A DNA stretch of 25,124 nt, taken from Paludibacteraceae bacterium. Its GTDB lineage: Bacteria; Bacteroidota; Bacteroidia; Bacteroidales; Paludibacteraceae. A program made the position numbers and the translations under genes. The DNA lies in assembly GCA_024400275.1 (NCBI GenBank), contig JAKSMY010000027.1, positions 1-25,124 on the forward strand. Direction: 5' to 3'. Positions 7,390-16,376 of this stretch are shown here, piece by piece; positions within the stretch are counted from its first letter, which is position 1, and every line of letters starts with the position of its first letter. The notes under the pieces were generated by a model. It saw only the letters and a program-made list of their open reading frames with translations, made no database searches and was not told the origin of the DNA.

Positions 7390-8547
7390 TTACCATCTAC
7401 TATATTGATTTTTTGGCTGGGTAGAAAGAATAAACGCCGTCAACAGCGGGAGGTATATATCATACCATACTATCTCCAGGCCAAACCGTTGTTCTCCCAA
7501 TTTCCTTGCTGCCGAGTTGATAATACCCAACTGCAAAAACATACGAACTATAAGCAACACGAATGCCAATAAAGACAACCATGCCGAACCAAAGGCTAAA
7601 CAAATAATCAACAACATATACCACAACCCTCGTGTCATAGGCTCAAAGCCCAGCATCAGTCGCGTAGAGTGTTTATAATGCGGCGAAACAGACAAATGAC
7701 GCCGCTTTTGAATCAGCCATTCTTTATAAGTCGTTTTGGGCACCGACCAGCTCAACGAATCAGGCGTGCAGGCAATGGCTGTATTATGACGATTAGCCAC
7801 TTTATTGACAAACAAGTCATCATCTCCCGAGCGCATCATCAACAAACCGGCAAAACCTTTGTGCTCAATAAACATAGACCTGCGATACAGCATATTGCGC
7901 CCTACGCCCATATACGGATGCCCCGCTGCCGCACGACCCAAATAATGCAAACCGGTAAACAACGTATCGTACCGAATAATCTGATTAACACCCTTTCCCT
8001 CCGGAAAATAAGGACTATAGCCCAACACGATTTGTTTGTCTTCCTGCCCTACACACCCCTGTATCATAGAACGTATCCATTGATTAGACTCCGGCACACA
8101 ATCGGCATCCGTCAGCAACAAATACTCGTACTGGGCAGCTTTTACCGCCAAGGTCAACGCTAATTTCTTACTGGACGTTACACGCGCTTCCAACGGAACA
8201 AACGTAATGTGCAAATTATGATACTTCAGCCGATACTCTTCCAGCACCGTTTGCGTCATATCTTCCGAACCGTCGTTAACTACAATTACCTCGAACATCG
8301 GATAATCTTGCTCCAATAACGCCTGCAAATAAGTTGTCAGATTTAGTTGCTCGTTTCGCGCCGACACAATAACGGACACACCCGGCCATTCAGCCGGTTG
8401 GGCAAGCGCATGTTTACGCAACCGGCGATTATGACGCGCAACAGCAGCCATATATCGAGCGTAAAAATACACCTGATAAATAAAAAGCACCATTAATAAA
8501 CCGGCAGATGCTTTTTCCCACATCGGTAAGTTATACCAATCAATCAT
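7390..8547 (-). CDS. Membrane-anchored family 2 glycosyltransferase
   Basis: This complete GT2 enzyme of 385 residues has an N-terminal transmembrane helix (about 13-33). The GT-A domain from about 55 shows SARNE, VVNDGS (90-94), DADC (147-150), SGDDD and the late QKRRHLS motif; C-terminal hydrophobic helices follow (about 310-375). Such enzymes transfer sugars from nucleotide donors to envelope glycans on the cytoplasmic face. Start choice: ATG 8547, 8550 and 8565 are all in frame. I prefer 8547 (MIDWYNL), which overlaps the PCMD gene stop by 8 bases. The acceptor cannot be told from sequence. Confidence 0.88.
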   Translation of the reverse strand: MIDWYNLPMWEKASAGLLMVLFIYQVYFYARYMAAVARHNRRLRKHALAQPAEWPGVSVIVSARNEQLNLTTYLQALLEQDYPMFEVIVVNDGSEDMTQTVLEEYRLKYHNLHITFVPLEARVTSSKKLALTLAVKAAQYEYLLLTDADCVPESNQWIRSMIQGCVGQEDKQIVLGYSPYFPEGKGVNQIIRYDTLFTGLHYLGRAAAGHPYMGVGRNMLYRRSMFIEHKGFAGLLMMRSGDDDLFVNKVANRHNTAIACTPDSLSWSVPKTTYKEWLIQKRRHLSVSPHYKHSTRLMLGFEPMTRGLWYMLLIICLAFGSAWLSLLAFVLLIVRMFLQLGIINSAARKLGEQRFGLEIVWYDIYLPLLTAFILSTQPKNQYSRW

Positions 8548-9499
8548 CATAGACCAGCCCAACATTATCTACCCAAAAAATATTGCCGTCGTGCCCAATA
8601 AAAGCCTCGTAACACCCCGACGAAAGCATCAGCACCAAATGGGTGGGTTGAGCCGTAGCGGAATAACCCACTTCATTAACCGTCACCATATCACCGCTGC
8701 TGTTTTTGGCGCGAAAACCATGATAATTAAGTCCTTCGTAATCTTTATAATTAGGTTGGGCGGTTATATCACCGTAGCGGAAAGGTACACGATGTTTATT
8801 CTGCCACTCCGGCACATCATTCCATATTCGCTCGTACGCAGTGGCAATACGCTCGGCATATATCTTACCATCTTTTTCCCAACGGTGTTGCAGATAAGCA
8901 TATACTTCGGCACAATCGCGTCCTTCTCTCTGTTTAGGGTGCGCTGTCGCCTTGGCATACGTAATAACATTCGAATCTTCTACCTTAGCCTTATAATCCA
9001 ATTGAATAGCTTTAGGCTTACGGGTAAAAGGAACCCCCATCTCAACCACACTGTAGGGATCATTGGCTGCCTTTAGAGGAACGGGCTCGTAGGTTTTACC
9101 TAAGAAGATAGTACCTGCTATTTGAAGTTTAAGGTCAATTTTCATTGCCACTATATCCTCCAATTTGCAATCCATTCGGGCACAATAACCGTTTCCCCGC
9201 CGTTCAGGACGGGTGGTACCACTAACTTTAATCCAACCCAAAACAGAAGCATACGCATTACTGATAGACCACGGATTGCCGTTCTTCCCATAGGGGAAAG
9301 GAGCCGTCTCATACGTCGTATCTGTAGGAGCAATAGCATAAATGGTTTTGGTTTTGCCACTGAACATCTTGGATTCTTTAATATATCGGGTTACCCACGA
9401 ATCCATATTTCCGTACGGCAACATCTCAACACGCTCTTTAGCAGGACAAGTAGCGATAAACAAGGTCAAAACACACAAACAAAGACAAAACTTTTTCAT
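8540..9499 (-). CDS. Secreted PCMD-domain (putative carbohydrate metabolism) protein
   Basis: The product has 319 residues with an N-terminal signal (about 1-20; a cut after CPA is likely, since Thr before the Cys makes a lipobox doubtful). The C-terminal two thirds match the PCMD beta-sandwich family of Bacteroidota. The best marks are PTHLVLMLSSGCYEAF and the last strand NIFWVDNVGLVYD, which resemble the conserved end of that domain. The family is often linked to glycan-use loci, but its ligand is not known to me. It lies 21 bases after the CE12-type esterase gene and probably shares its promoter, suggesting a small envelope or glycan unit with the following glycosyltransferase. Confidence 0.75.
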   Translation of the reverse strand: MKKFCLCLCVLTLFIATCPAKERVEMLPYGNMDSWVTRYIKESKMFSGKTKTIYAIAPTDTTYETAPFPYGKNGNPWSISNAYASVLGWIKVSGTTRPERRGNGYCARMDCKLEDIVAMKIDLKLQIAGTIFLGKTYEPVPLKAANDPYSVVEMGVPFTRKPKAIQLDYKAKVEDSNVITYAKATAHPKQREGRDCAEVYAYLQHRWEKDGKIYAERIATAYERIWNDVPEWQNKHRVPFRYGDITAQPNYKDYEGLNYHGFRAKNSSGDMVTVNEVGYSATAQPTHLVLMLSSGCYEAFIGHDGNIFWVDNVGLVYDD

Positions 9500-9520
9500 A
9501 ATTCAGTCATTTAATCCAAT

Positions 9521-10315
9521 CTATAAATTCGGGCGGCAGAATGTAGAATAAACAGGTTCGGCATTATCCGTGTAATGCAAGTATGGATGCACCCACGACA
9601 CATTCATATTATTCAATGCACGCACAAACATCGCTGCCGTAATCAAAGCACCACTTTCACGATAGTGAGTATTATCTATTTTGCCATCAGGAAATTTGGT
9701 ACATTCCCCGGGAGCCACATTCATAAAATGTGCTTTAGAGGCTTCGTCTCCCAACCCAATCAACCACTCAGAAGTTAATTGTTCCATATCGACCATCATT
9801 ACACCCGTTGCCCAAGCAACATGTCTGGCTGCATCAGGGTATCCGCCATGTCTGGGGTGGAACGCGCCGTCCTTGAAGTAACGACGCGATACGGGCGTAC
9901 AAAGAATGACGTGCATCTTCTTTTTTTGCGCCTGCTGCACCATTTTCATCAGATTGTCGGTATATTCGGCTATAGATGCGTAACGTGTTGAATCCGTTTT
10001 CTTGGAATCATTATGGCCAAACTGTATCACCACGATATCCCCTTTATGGGCACGTTTCATCACTTCGTCCCAACGTCCTTCTTTCAAAAACGACTTAGTG
10101 GAACGCCCGTTCATAGCATGGTTCTGCACCACTATATTACCCTGCAAATAAGTAGGCAATAATTGCCCCCAACCACGCTCAGGGGAAATATCCAATTCCG
10201 TCTTGTCCGCCATTGTCGAATCACCTACCATAAACATTGTCACAGGCTTTTTACCGGCAGAAACAAGTAGTATCGTCCCCAATGCCAGAACTCCTATTAA
10301 AGCAAAATGTTTCAT
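9521..10315 (-). CDS. SGNH/GDSL esterase, rhamnogalacturonan acetylesterase type (CE12-like)
   Basis: This secreted serine esterase has 264 residues. A signal peptide (about 1-20) precedes GDST (31-34, nucleophile Ser33), the oxyanion Gly/Asn blocks (NGRSTKSF and QFGHND), and the catalytic Asp-His in IDNTHYRES. This block pattern fits CE12 enzymes, which remove acetyl groups from rhamnogalacturonan, though related glycans are possible. It has its own promoter, coded within the end of sufD, and heads a unit with the PCMD gene. The esterase fold is certain; the substrate is inferred. Confidence 0.87.
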   Translation of the reverse strand: MKHFALIGVLALGTILLVSAGKKPVTMFMVGDSTMADKTELDISPERGWGQLLPTYLQGNIVVQNHAMNGRSTKSFLKEGRWDEVMKRAHKGDIVVIQFGHNDSKKTDSTRYASIAEYTDNLMKMVQQAQKKKMHVILCTPVSRRYFKDGAFHPRHGGYPDAARHVAWATGVMMVDMEQLTSEWLIGLGDEASKAHFMNVAPGECTKFPDGKIDNTHYRESGALITAAMFVRALNNMNVSWVHPYLHYTDNAEPVYSTFCRPNL

Positions 10316-10329
10316 ATTAACTGTTTAAT

Positions 10330-10971
10330 TTATTGTGCAAAGGTACAACTTTTTTTTGATATACGCAAATAATTAAGAATATCCTGCATGAAAGCCTGTA
10401 CCAACATTTGGCGTGCCGTAACAGGATCAATGCCTCGTTGTTGCATATAAAAGAGCGCAGAGTCGTCCAACTGACCGGTGGTGGCACCATGGGTGGCCTT
10501 AACATCATCGGCATATATCTCCAACTGTGGGCGGGTACGCATCGTGGCTTTTTCACTCAATAACAGGTTGCGATTCGTCTGTTCCGCACTCACTTTTTGG
10601 GCATCAGGTAAAATCTTTAATTCACCCAGGAATTCCCCTTGAGCCTCGTCTTCTAACACATATTTAACAACCTGTTTACTGACTCCCTCACCAACATCGT
10701 GGTGTACATGCGTACGCGTACACACGCGCTCCTTGTTCTTAAGGTAAGCAAGGACATATATCTCGGTTTGACAATTCACACCGACTTGATGAACCTCTAT
10801 GGTATGAAGTGCCGATAAGGTGTCCTCCGATTTTTGACCTTTCTTTAAGTCCGGAGAATTGACCAACACAATACGTAAAGACGACCCCTCTTGTTGAGTA
10901 ATCTGTACGTCCAAATCAGGTTCATTCAAGAATACCAAATCTTTATGTTCACCTTTATTCAAATTCAGCAT
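10330..10971 (-). CDS. sufD: Half-length SufD/SufB-family Fe-S assembly protein
   Basis: SufD works with SufB and SufC as the scaffold for Fe-S cluster assembly. The product has 213 residues, about half the usual length. It keeps part of the beta-helix core and the signature C-terminal region: [43 protein letters not shown] and LFYMQQRGI. The N-terminal domain (about 220 residues) and the last 20 or so residues are missing. In the DDVKxxHGAT motif Ala159 stands where SufD normally has Cys; His161 is kept. The start overlaps sufC by 17 bases. The tail is coded by the next promoter. No sufB or sufS lies nearby. It may be a reduced functional scaffold or a deletion relic held open. Confidence 0.85.
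   Translation of the reverse strand: MLNLNKGEHKDLVFLNEPDLDVQITQQEGSSLRIVLVNSPDLKKGQKSEDTLSALHTIEVHQVGVNCQTEIYVLAYLKNKERVCTRTHVHHDVGEGVSKQVVKYVLEDEAQGEFLGELKILPDAQKVSAEQTNRNLLLSEKATMRTRPQLEIYADDVKATHGATTGQLDDSALFYMQQRGIDPVTARQMLVQAFMQDILNYLRISKKSCTFAQ
10338..10369 (-). promoter_or_regulatory. Promoter of the CE12 esterase unit, inside the sufD 3' end
   Basis: On the minus strand TTTG (10369-10366) and TACCTTTG (10345-10338) are 20 bases apart. The predicted start near 10332 gives a leader of about 16 bases before the esterase ATG. Both boxes are read as codons of the last dozen residues of the SufD-like protein. Confidence 0.82.
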
Positions 10972-11701
10972 AACCCTTGTCTTCCAAATCCAAAGCTAAT
11001 TCCTTACCGCCCGTCTTGACAATACGGCCATTGGCAAGCACATGCACAAAATCCGGCACAATATAGTCCAACAACCGTTGATAATGGGTAATGACAATTG
11101 AGGCGTTTTCTGCCGTTTTCAAACGATTAACCCCGTCTGCCACAATACGCAAAGCATCTATGTCCAATCCTGAGTCTGTTTCGTCTAATATGCTCAAGCA
11201 CGGCTCCAACATGGCCATCTGAAATATCTCATTCTTCTTTTTCTCTCCTCCGGAAAAACCTTCATTCACAGAACGGTTATTAAGTTTATCTGCCATCTCA
11301 AGCATTTTCTTTTTCTCACGCATCAGTTTGAGAAAATTAGTAGCCGATAAAGCCTCCTTTCCTTCGTATTTCCGCTTTTCATTCACTGCCGTACGCATAA
11401 AATTGACCATGGACACACCGGGTATCTCAACAGGATATTGGAAACTTAGGAACACACCTTCTCGTGCCCGTTGTTCAGGCGGCATCTGTAACAAATTCTT
11501 ACCTTTAAGCCAAACTTCACCCTCCGTAACTTCATACTGTGGATTACCGGTTAGAACAGCACTCAAAGTTGATTTACCGGCACCGTTAGGTCCCATAATA
11601 GCATGCACTTCGCCTTGACCTATGGTCAGATTAACACCTCTTAATATCTCTTTTCCTTGAATAGAGGCACGCAGATTCTTTATAACTAATAATTCAGACA
11701 T
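10955..11701 (-). CDS. sufC: Fe-S cluster assembly ATPase SufC
   Basis: SufC is the ABC-type ATPase that drives shape change in the SufBCD scaffold. The product has the normal length of 248 residues. Motifs: Walker [10 protein letters not shown] (37-45), signature SGGEKKKNE (about 149-157), Walker B with the SufC hallmark [13 protein letters not shown], and the H-loop ITHYQ. The ATG lies inside the end of the glutaminyl cyclase gene (16-base overlap), and its own end overlaps sufD by 17 bases. The usual upstream sufB is replaced by an unrelated peptidase-fold gene. Identification is secure. Confidence 0.96.
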   Translation of the reverse strand: MSELLVIKNLRASIQGKEILRGVNLTIGQGEVHAIMGPNGAGKSTLSAVLTGNPQYEVTEGEVWLKGKNLLQMPPEQRAREGVFLSFQYPVEIPGVSMVNFMRTAVNEKRKYEGKEALSATNFLKLMREKKKMLEMADKLNNRSVNEGFSGGEKKKNEIFQMAMLEPCLSILDETDSGLDIDALRIVADGVNRLKTAENASIVITHYQRLLDYIVPDFVHVLANGRIVKTGGKELALDLEDKGYAEFE

Positions 11702-12684
11702 GACAACACCGTTTCACCCACGGCGCGGAGGGTGTTTTTATCTATATTTTGCATATTATCCTGACGGGTATGCCACCAAAAGGGGAAACCCATATTGACC
11801 TTGACATCATAATGAATGATATCAACACACGGAATACCGGCAATTGAACCTACATAATAATGATCATCTACAATTGGATAAGCCGTTTGTGAAATAAAAT
11901 GATTACCATAACCCAATTTAGCCGCATTCCGCCAAATTTTCTCTACATAATCACCGGCACCCTGCATAGAATAATACTCCTTCGGGAAAATAGCATCCGG
12001 AGCGCCAACCATATCCAACAAAATACCATACTCGTACCGTTCGGACACTGGTGGTTCGGTGGAATAGGCAAACTGTTCTGCCCATAACTGTGAACCCAAG
12101 CACCATGTATTTTCCCGCTGCATACCGGTATAAAAAGAGGGTGTTCCCATATCCTCGCAGTCAAAAAAGACTATATCTATCGGACGTGGTTTGACGTTTG
12201 TTGAATCTCGCTTGAGCCCAATCTGACGGGCCACTTCCAATAGCACCCCTACTCCACTGGCTCCGTCGTTGGCTGCCGGCACACCTTGAAAGCGGTCCTC
12301 ATACACCTCTTCCTCATCACACCATGGTCGGGAATCATAGTGTGCACACAGCAAAACGGCATCTGCGGAAAGATCAGATGCAAAATGACCGATTATATTG
12401 ATGATTGGCTGGGCTTCACCGGCGTAGTTGGTTTTGGTCCCTTGTTGCAGTGTAACCTCTGCTCCAAAACTGCGGAGTTTTTCCACCAAATAAACCACAC
12501 AATCCATGTGAGACTTGGTTCCCGGCACACGCGGACCCAAATAAACCTGCTCTGCCACATAGCGATAAGCCGAATCTGCCATGAAAGCAGGATGTTCCAC
12601 CGCCGAGGAACTCTGTTTTTTGCCGCATGACACCAAACTAATAGCCGCTAACACCAACCACCCTATACGTTGAATCCTTATCAT
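11686..12684 (-). CDS. M28-family glutaminyl-peptide cyclotransferase lipoprotein
   Basis: This enzyme converts N-terminal Gln of exported proteins to pyroglutamate. The 332-residue product has a signal with lipobox LVSC (Cys20), placing it at the periplasmic side or outer membrane. The single-zinc M28 pattern is visible: [15 protein letters not shown] (Asp), FFDCEDMG (Glu) and WHTRQD (His). It resembles the bacterial animal-type cyclase of Porphyromonas rather than a two-zinc aminopeptidase. It overlaps prs by 4 bases (ATGA) and sufC by 16. In Bacteroidota the enzyme acts on proteins cut by signal peptidase I before Gln; the OstA-like protein and the large ORF at 22685-24757 are such candidates in this window. 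Confidence 0.87.
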   Translation of the reverse strand: MIRIQRIGWLVLAAISLVSCGKKQSSSAVEHPAFMADSAYRYVAEQVYLGPRVPGTKSHMDCVVYLVEKLRSFGAEVTLQQGTKTNYAGEAQPIINIIGHFASDLSADAVLLCAHYDSRPWCDEEEVYEDRFQGVPAANDGASGVGVLLEVARQIGLKRDSTNVKPRPIDIVFFDCEDMGTPSFYTGMQRENTWCLGSQLWAEQFAYSTEPPVSERYEYGILLDMVGAPDAIFPKEYYSMQGAGDYVEKIWRNAAKLGYGNHFISQTAYPIVDDHYYVGSIAGIPCVDIIHYDVKVNMGFPFWWHTRQDNMQNIDKNTLRAVGETVLSCLNY

Positions 12685-13643
12685 TGCAAGTTTAATTGAC
12701 TGACACTACCATGATTTTGAATAGCAAGAATAGTTTGGGCTATCGGTTGAGCTATGCTCACCACTTTTACCTTGGCACAACAAGCTGTATCGAAAGGAAT
12801 AGTATCCGTAAACACCAACTCGTCTAATGCACTTCCCATCACTTTATTCACTGCATCTCCTGACATAATACCGTGAGCCACAACAGCACGCACCGACCGT
12901 GCGCCATTTTCTTTCATCACCGCTGCTGCTTTGCATAATGTACCTGCCGTATCTGCCATATCATCTACAATCACGACATCTTTACCCTGTACATCACCCA
13001 GAACACGCATCTCGCTAACCTTATTGAAGTCAGGACGATGTTTATAACATATCACCATCGGAACCTCATGGTCCGTCATATAGTGAAGTTTACGGCAGAA
13101 AGCCGCAGCACGTTTACTGCCGCCCACATCCGGGGAGGCGACAATCATATCTTTCAAATTCAGCGAAGCCACATAATCTACCAACACATTGGCTCCGTAT
13201 AAGTGGTCCACAGGAATATCAAAGAATCCCTGAATCTGCTCTGCATGCAAATCTATCGTTACCACGCGGTCGGCACCGGCTGTCTGCAACATGTTAGCCA
13301 CCAGTTTGGCTCCGATAGATACACGCGGCTTGTCTTTTCTGTCTTGACGTGCCCAGCCGAAATAAGGAATGACAGCTATCACTTTATAGGCACTGGCACG
13401 CTTGGCAGCGTCTATCATCAGTAATAACTCCATTAAATTGTCACTGTTCGGGCATGTTGATTGCACCAAATAAACGGACAGTCCACGGACAGACTCCTCA
13501 AACGAAACGGCAAATTCGCCATCGGAGAAACGAGTCATGTTCAGGCTGCCCAATTGACAGCCCAAATATTGACAAATACGCTGAGCCAAAGCACTACTTT
13601 TGCTTCCGGCAAATACTTTGTAAGGGTTGATTTCTGTTGCCAT
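12681..13643 (-). CDS. prs: Ribose-phosphate pyrophosphokinase
   Basis: This enzyme makes PRPP from ribose-5-phosphate and ATP for nucleotide, His and Trp synthesis. The 320-residue length is typical. Motifs: FSDGE near residue 42, the flexible-loop region with YFGWARQDRKDKPR, the Mg-binding DLHAEQIQGFFD, and the PRPP loop VVIVDDMADTAGT. ATG 13643 (MATEINPYKVF) is preferred to an upstream in-frame start at 13682, which would overlap the radical SAM gene. The stop overlaps the cyclase start (ATGA). Confidence 0.96.
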   Translation of the reverse strand: MATEINPYKVFAGSKSSALAQRICQYLGCQLGSLNMTRFSDGEFAVSFEESVRGLSVYLVQSTCPNSDNLMELLLMIDAAKRASAYKVIAVIPYFGWARQDRKDKPRVSIGAKLVANMLQTAGADRVVTIDLHAEQIQGFFDIPVDHLYGANVLVDYVASLNLKDMIVASPDVGGSKRAAAFCRKLHYMTDHEVPMVICYKHRPDFNKVSEMRVLGDVQGKDVVIVDDMADTAGTLCKAAAVMKENGARSVRAVVAHGIMSGDAVNKVMGSALDELVFTDTIPFDTACCAKVKVVSIAQPIAQTILAIQNHGSVSQLNLQ

Positions 13644-13659
13644 ATTATTATAGTTTTTA

Positions 13660-14418
13660 TTATGCCGATATTTGAATGTCATACCCCTCCTCGATTAAAG
13701 GAGCTGCTATATTCTTCATCTCTGCAAGAGTGAGTTTTTCCAAACTTGTTACCGGTGTTGCCCGGTCAATAACATATATCATTACCTGCTTGGGGTGCAG
13801 TTCACGAACAGCCTCATACCACGCTTCTAATTCCTCTGGGGTGGTATTGTCTATCGTGTCCCCGCGATATGTGCCACGCAAAAAACAGGTTTGCAGAATA
13901 AAATCTCCGTCAAAGCAACCTAATCCCTCTTTTATTTGCATCACCGTCAGTGACTTATTTACCGGCTGGTCAATCAAACGCATCGTCTTATCTAAGGCAC
14001 TGTCTAATTTCAAGATTCGATTATCCGCTAACATCAGTCCCTGAATTACATCTTGCCGCCCCAGTTGAGTCGAGTTGCTCAACACACTTATCTTAGCGGT
14101 TGGACATAGTTCGTCACGCAGTTCGCGGGTGCCTTGAATAATACGTAGAAAATCAGGGTGCAGCGTAGGCTCTCCATTGCCGGAAAAAGTCAGCACATCG
14201 GGCGCAACAGATAAATTTTGTAAGCCCTCACGCAAGGCTGTCATATACTCCTCATAAGTCGGCAGGACCGGATGAGCACACTGCTGATTGAAACCACATT
14301 CGCAATAAACACAGTCAAAGGTACAAATCTTATGATTCACCGGCATCAAATTGATACCTAACGATACTCCCAAACGACGGGAATGAATAGGACCATATAT
14401 GATTGAATCAAACAGCAT
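13660..14418 (-). CDS. Radical SAM protein (COG0731-like)
   Basis: The product has 252 residues and the radical SAM cluster motif CTFDCVYC (CX3CX2C, about residues 32-39), followed by SAM-binding FSGNGEPTLHP. No extra C-terminal cluster motif or SPASM domain is present. It resembles the family often annotated as wybutosine-synthesis-like or 'radical SAM protein' in bacteria, whose substrate is not established. It starts one base after the dnaG stop and precedes prs by 16 bases. Confidence 0.85.
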   Translation of the reverse strand: MLFDSIIYGPIHSRRLGVSLGINLMPVNHKICTFDCVYCECGFNQQCAHPVLPTYEEYMTALREGLQNLSVAPDVLTFSGNGEPTLHPDFLRIIQGTRELRDELCPTAKISVLSNSTQLGRQDVIQGLMLADNRILKLDSALDKTMRLIDQPVNKSLTVMQIKEGLGCFDGDFILQTCFLRGTYRGDTIDNTTPEELEAWYEAVRELHPKQVMIYVIDRATPVTSLEKLTLAEMKNIAAPLIEEGYDIQISA

Positions 14419-14419
14419 C

Positions 14420-16363
14420 TTAAACAGTTATTACGCGGTTACCCAGTGCTTTACAAATCTGTGAACGAATATCTAATAAAAATGGTTGCTCTTGCAATAG
14501 CGTCTTTATCACGTCCCAATCGCCACTTTGTTGTGCTTGCTCCAAACTATGCTGCAAATCATTAATACGTTCATTGACGACGGTCAGTTTTAATTCCAAT
14601 AGCAAACGGTTTACCAGTTCAGGCAGTTGGTCTGCATCGGTTTTTATATCTATTACCTGCGTCACGTTTTCCGATATGGACACCTTGCTGTATATTTTAC
14701 TCAATTGATATTTATCTGCCACTAAATCTACCGCCAATTGACTGATTTGAGAGTTCTCATGATGCAAGAAGAAAGACTCTGCCACAAAACCCTCGTTGCG
14801 GAAATGATTCATATATTCGTCCATAATCTGCTGATGTAAATCCTGATTAGGACGTATCTCGTCGTTATGAATCTCATTTATGATATATTCCCCGACCAGT
14901 ATATTCTTTCCGTCACTCCCTGTCCACAGCACACGTCCACCGTAACGGATAATCACTTGCAACAGATTTAATATATTTTCGTCCATCGCAGAGTGTTGGG
15001 TTGGTGTAAACGATTTGGAATTTTCTTCTTTGTATTGTTCACGACGCTGGTTGGCAACTTCTCTACTCAATATATCCTCCTGCATATCCAAGAAGGTAGA
15101 ACAATCCCGCAAATAGACTTGTCGTGTTATCGTGTCCGGAATGACAGCTATACTGCGTACTACCGACTTAATCAACTCACTGCGGGCCAACGGGTCTTGC
15201 CCCGCCTCTTCACTCAATAGTTGTGTTTTGAACCGAATAAAATCGGTTTGATGTCTATTGATATAGTCCAAGAACTCGTCCGCAGTATGTGTACGGGCAT
15301 AAGAATCCGGATCCTCTCCTTCCGGCAGCAACACCACTTTAACGTTAATGCCCTCCTCCAAAATCATGTCTATTCCGCGCAGTGCCGCTTTGATACCGGC
15401 CTTGTCCCCGTCGTATAAAATCGTTATATTACCGGTAAAGCGGTGAATCAATTTAATCTGCGGTTGCGTCAAAGATGTTCCCCCACTCGCCACCACATTA
15501 TTGATACCTGCCTGATACATCGATATAACGTCCATCTGACCTTCAACCAAATAACATCTGTCTAACCGCACAATAGCCTGTTTGGCTTGGAATAAACCGT
15601 ATAAACTGTTGTGCTTCTCAAACAAAGGCGACGTGGGAGAATTAACGTACTTGCCCACCTTGTCGTTTTGTTTCATAATACGTCCGGCAAAGCCAATAAC
15701 TTTACCCGACACGCCAAAGAAAGGAAAAATAACACGCGAATGAAAGCGGTCATACAAACGCCCGTCTTCGCTTTTCAGACACACACCGGTACCCCAATAT
15801 GGCGCATTCTCCGGGTCATTGACCAGGAATTTTTCGTCAAACCCCTGTTTTTTCGCATCTATGCTCAATAAATTTTTATTGGGAGAATAGCCGATTTGAA
15901 ATTTATGGATAATATCATCTCTCAATCCGCGTTCACGCAAGTATCCTAATCCGACCGCTTTTCCCTCTTCTGTCTCCCAAAGTTGGTGCTGGAACCATTT
16001 GTTACTCCAGTCATTCACCACAAACATTGACTCTCGGTCATCTTGATGTTGTTGTTCCTCTGTGGTCAACTGACGCTCCTCTATCGTTATACCGTAACGT
16101 TTCCCCAACATCTTCAGAGCCTCCACGTAGGTACATTGTTCTATTTCCATCACAAAACCTATGGCGTGACCGGATTTACCGCAACCGAAACACTTATAAA
16201 TACCTTTGCTGGGAGATACGGTAAACGAACCTGTTTTTTCGTCATGAAACGGACACAAACCAATCAGATTGGCACCGCGTTTCTTCAGCGATACATAGTC
16301 GCCCACCACTTCTTCTATCTTGGCGGCAGAGAAAATACGATCTATGGTATCACGTGGTATCAT
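14420..16363 (-). CDS. dnaG: DNA primase
   Basis: DnaG makes RNA primers at the replication fork. The product has 647 residues. The CHC2 zinc-binding domain is at the N-terminus (CPFH 37-40, CFGC 58-61). The catalytic core and TOPRIM domain follow (VEGQMD, then ASGGTSLT and ILYDGDKAG, about 250-330), with a helicase-interacting C-terminal region. ATG 16363 (MIPRDTIDRI) is preferred; a longer frame to 16489 would read into the ostA-like gene and adds no homologous sequence. There is a 13-base gap to the upstream gene. Confidence 0.96.
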   Translation of the reverse strand: MIPRDTIDRIFSAAKIEEVVGDYVSLKKRGANLIGLCPFHDEKTGSFTVSPSKGIYKCFGCGKSGHAIGFVMEIEQCTYVEALKMLGKRYGITIEERQLTTEEQQHQDDRESMFVVNDWSNKWFQHQLWETEEGKAVGLGYLRERGLRDDIIHKFQIGYSPNKNLLSIDAKKQGFDEKFLVNDPENAPYWGTGVCLKSEDGRLYDRFHSRVIFPFFGVSGKVIGFAGRIMKQNDKVGKYVNSPTSPLFEKHNSLYGLFQAKQAIVRLDRCYLVEGQMDVISMYQAGINNVVASGGTSLTQPQIKLIHRFTGNITILYDGDKAGIKAALRGIDMILEEGINVKVVLLPEGEDPDSYARTHTADEFLDYINRHQTDFIRFKTQLLSEEAGQDPLARSELIKSVVRSIAVIPDTITRQVYLRDCSTFLDMQEDILSREVANQRREQYKEENSKSFTPTQHSAMDENILNLLQVIIRYGGRVLWTGSDGKNILVGEYIINEIHNDEIRPNQDLHQQIMDEYMNHFRNEGFVAESFFLHHENSQISQLAVDLVADKYQLSKIYSKVSISENVTQVIDIKTDADQLPELVNRLLLELKLTVVNERINDLQHSLEQAQQSGDWDVIKTLLQEQPFLLDIRSQICKALGNRVITV

Positions 16364-16376
16364 ATTGGTAATGTGC

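Noticed and set aside
14316..14323. TACCTTTG on the minus strand inside the radical SAM gene
   Set aside because: The nearest TTTG is 23 bases away, outside the 19-21 range, and the bases code for the conserved CTFDC motif.
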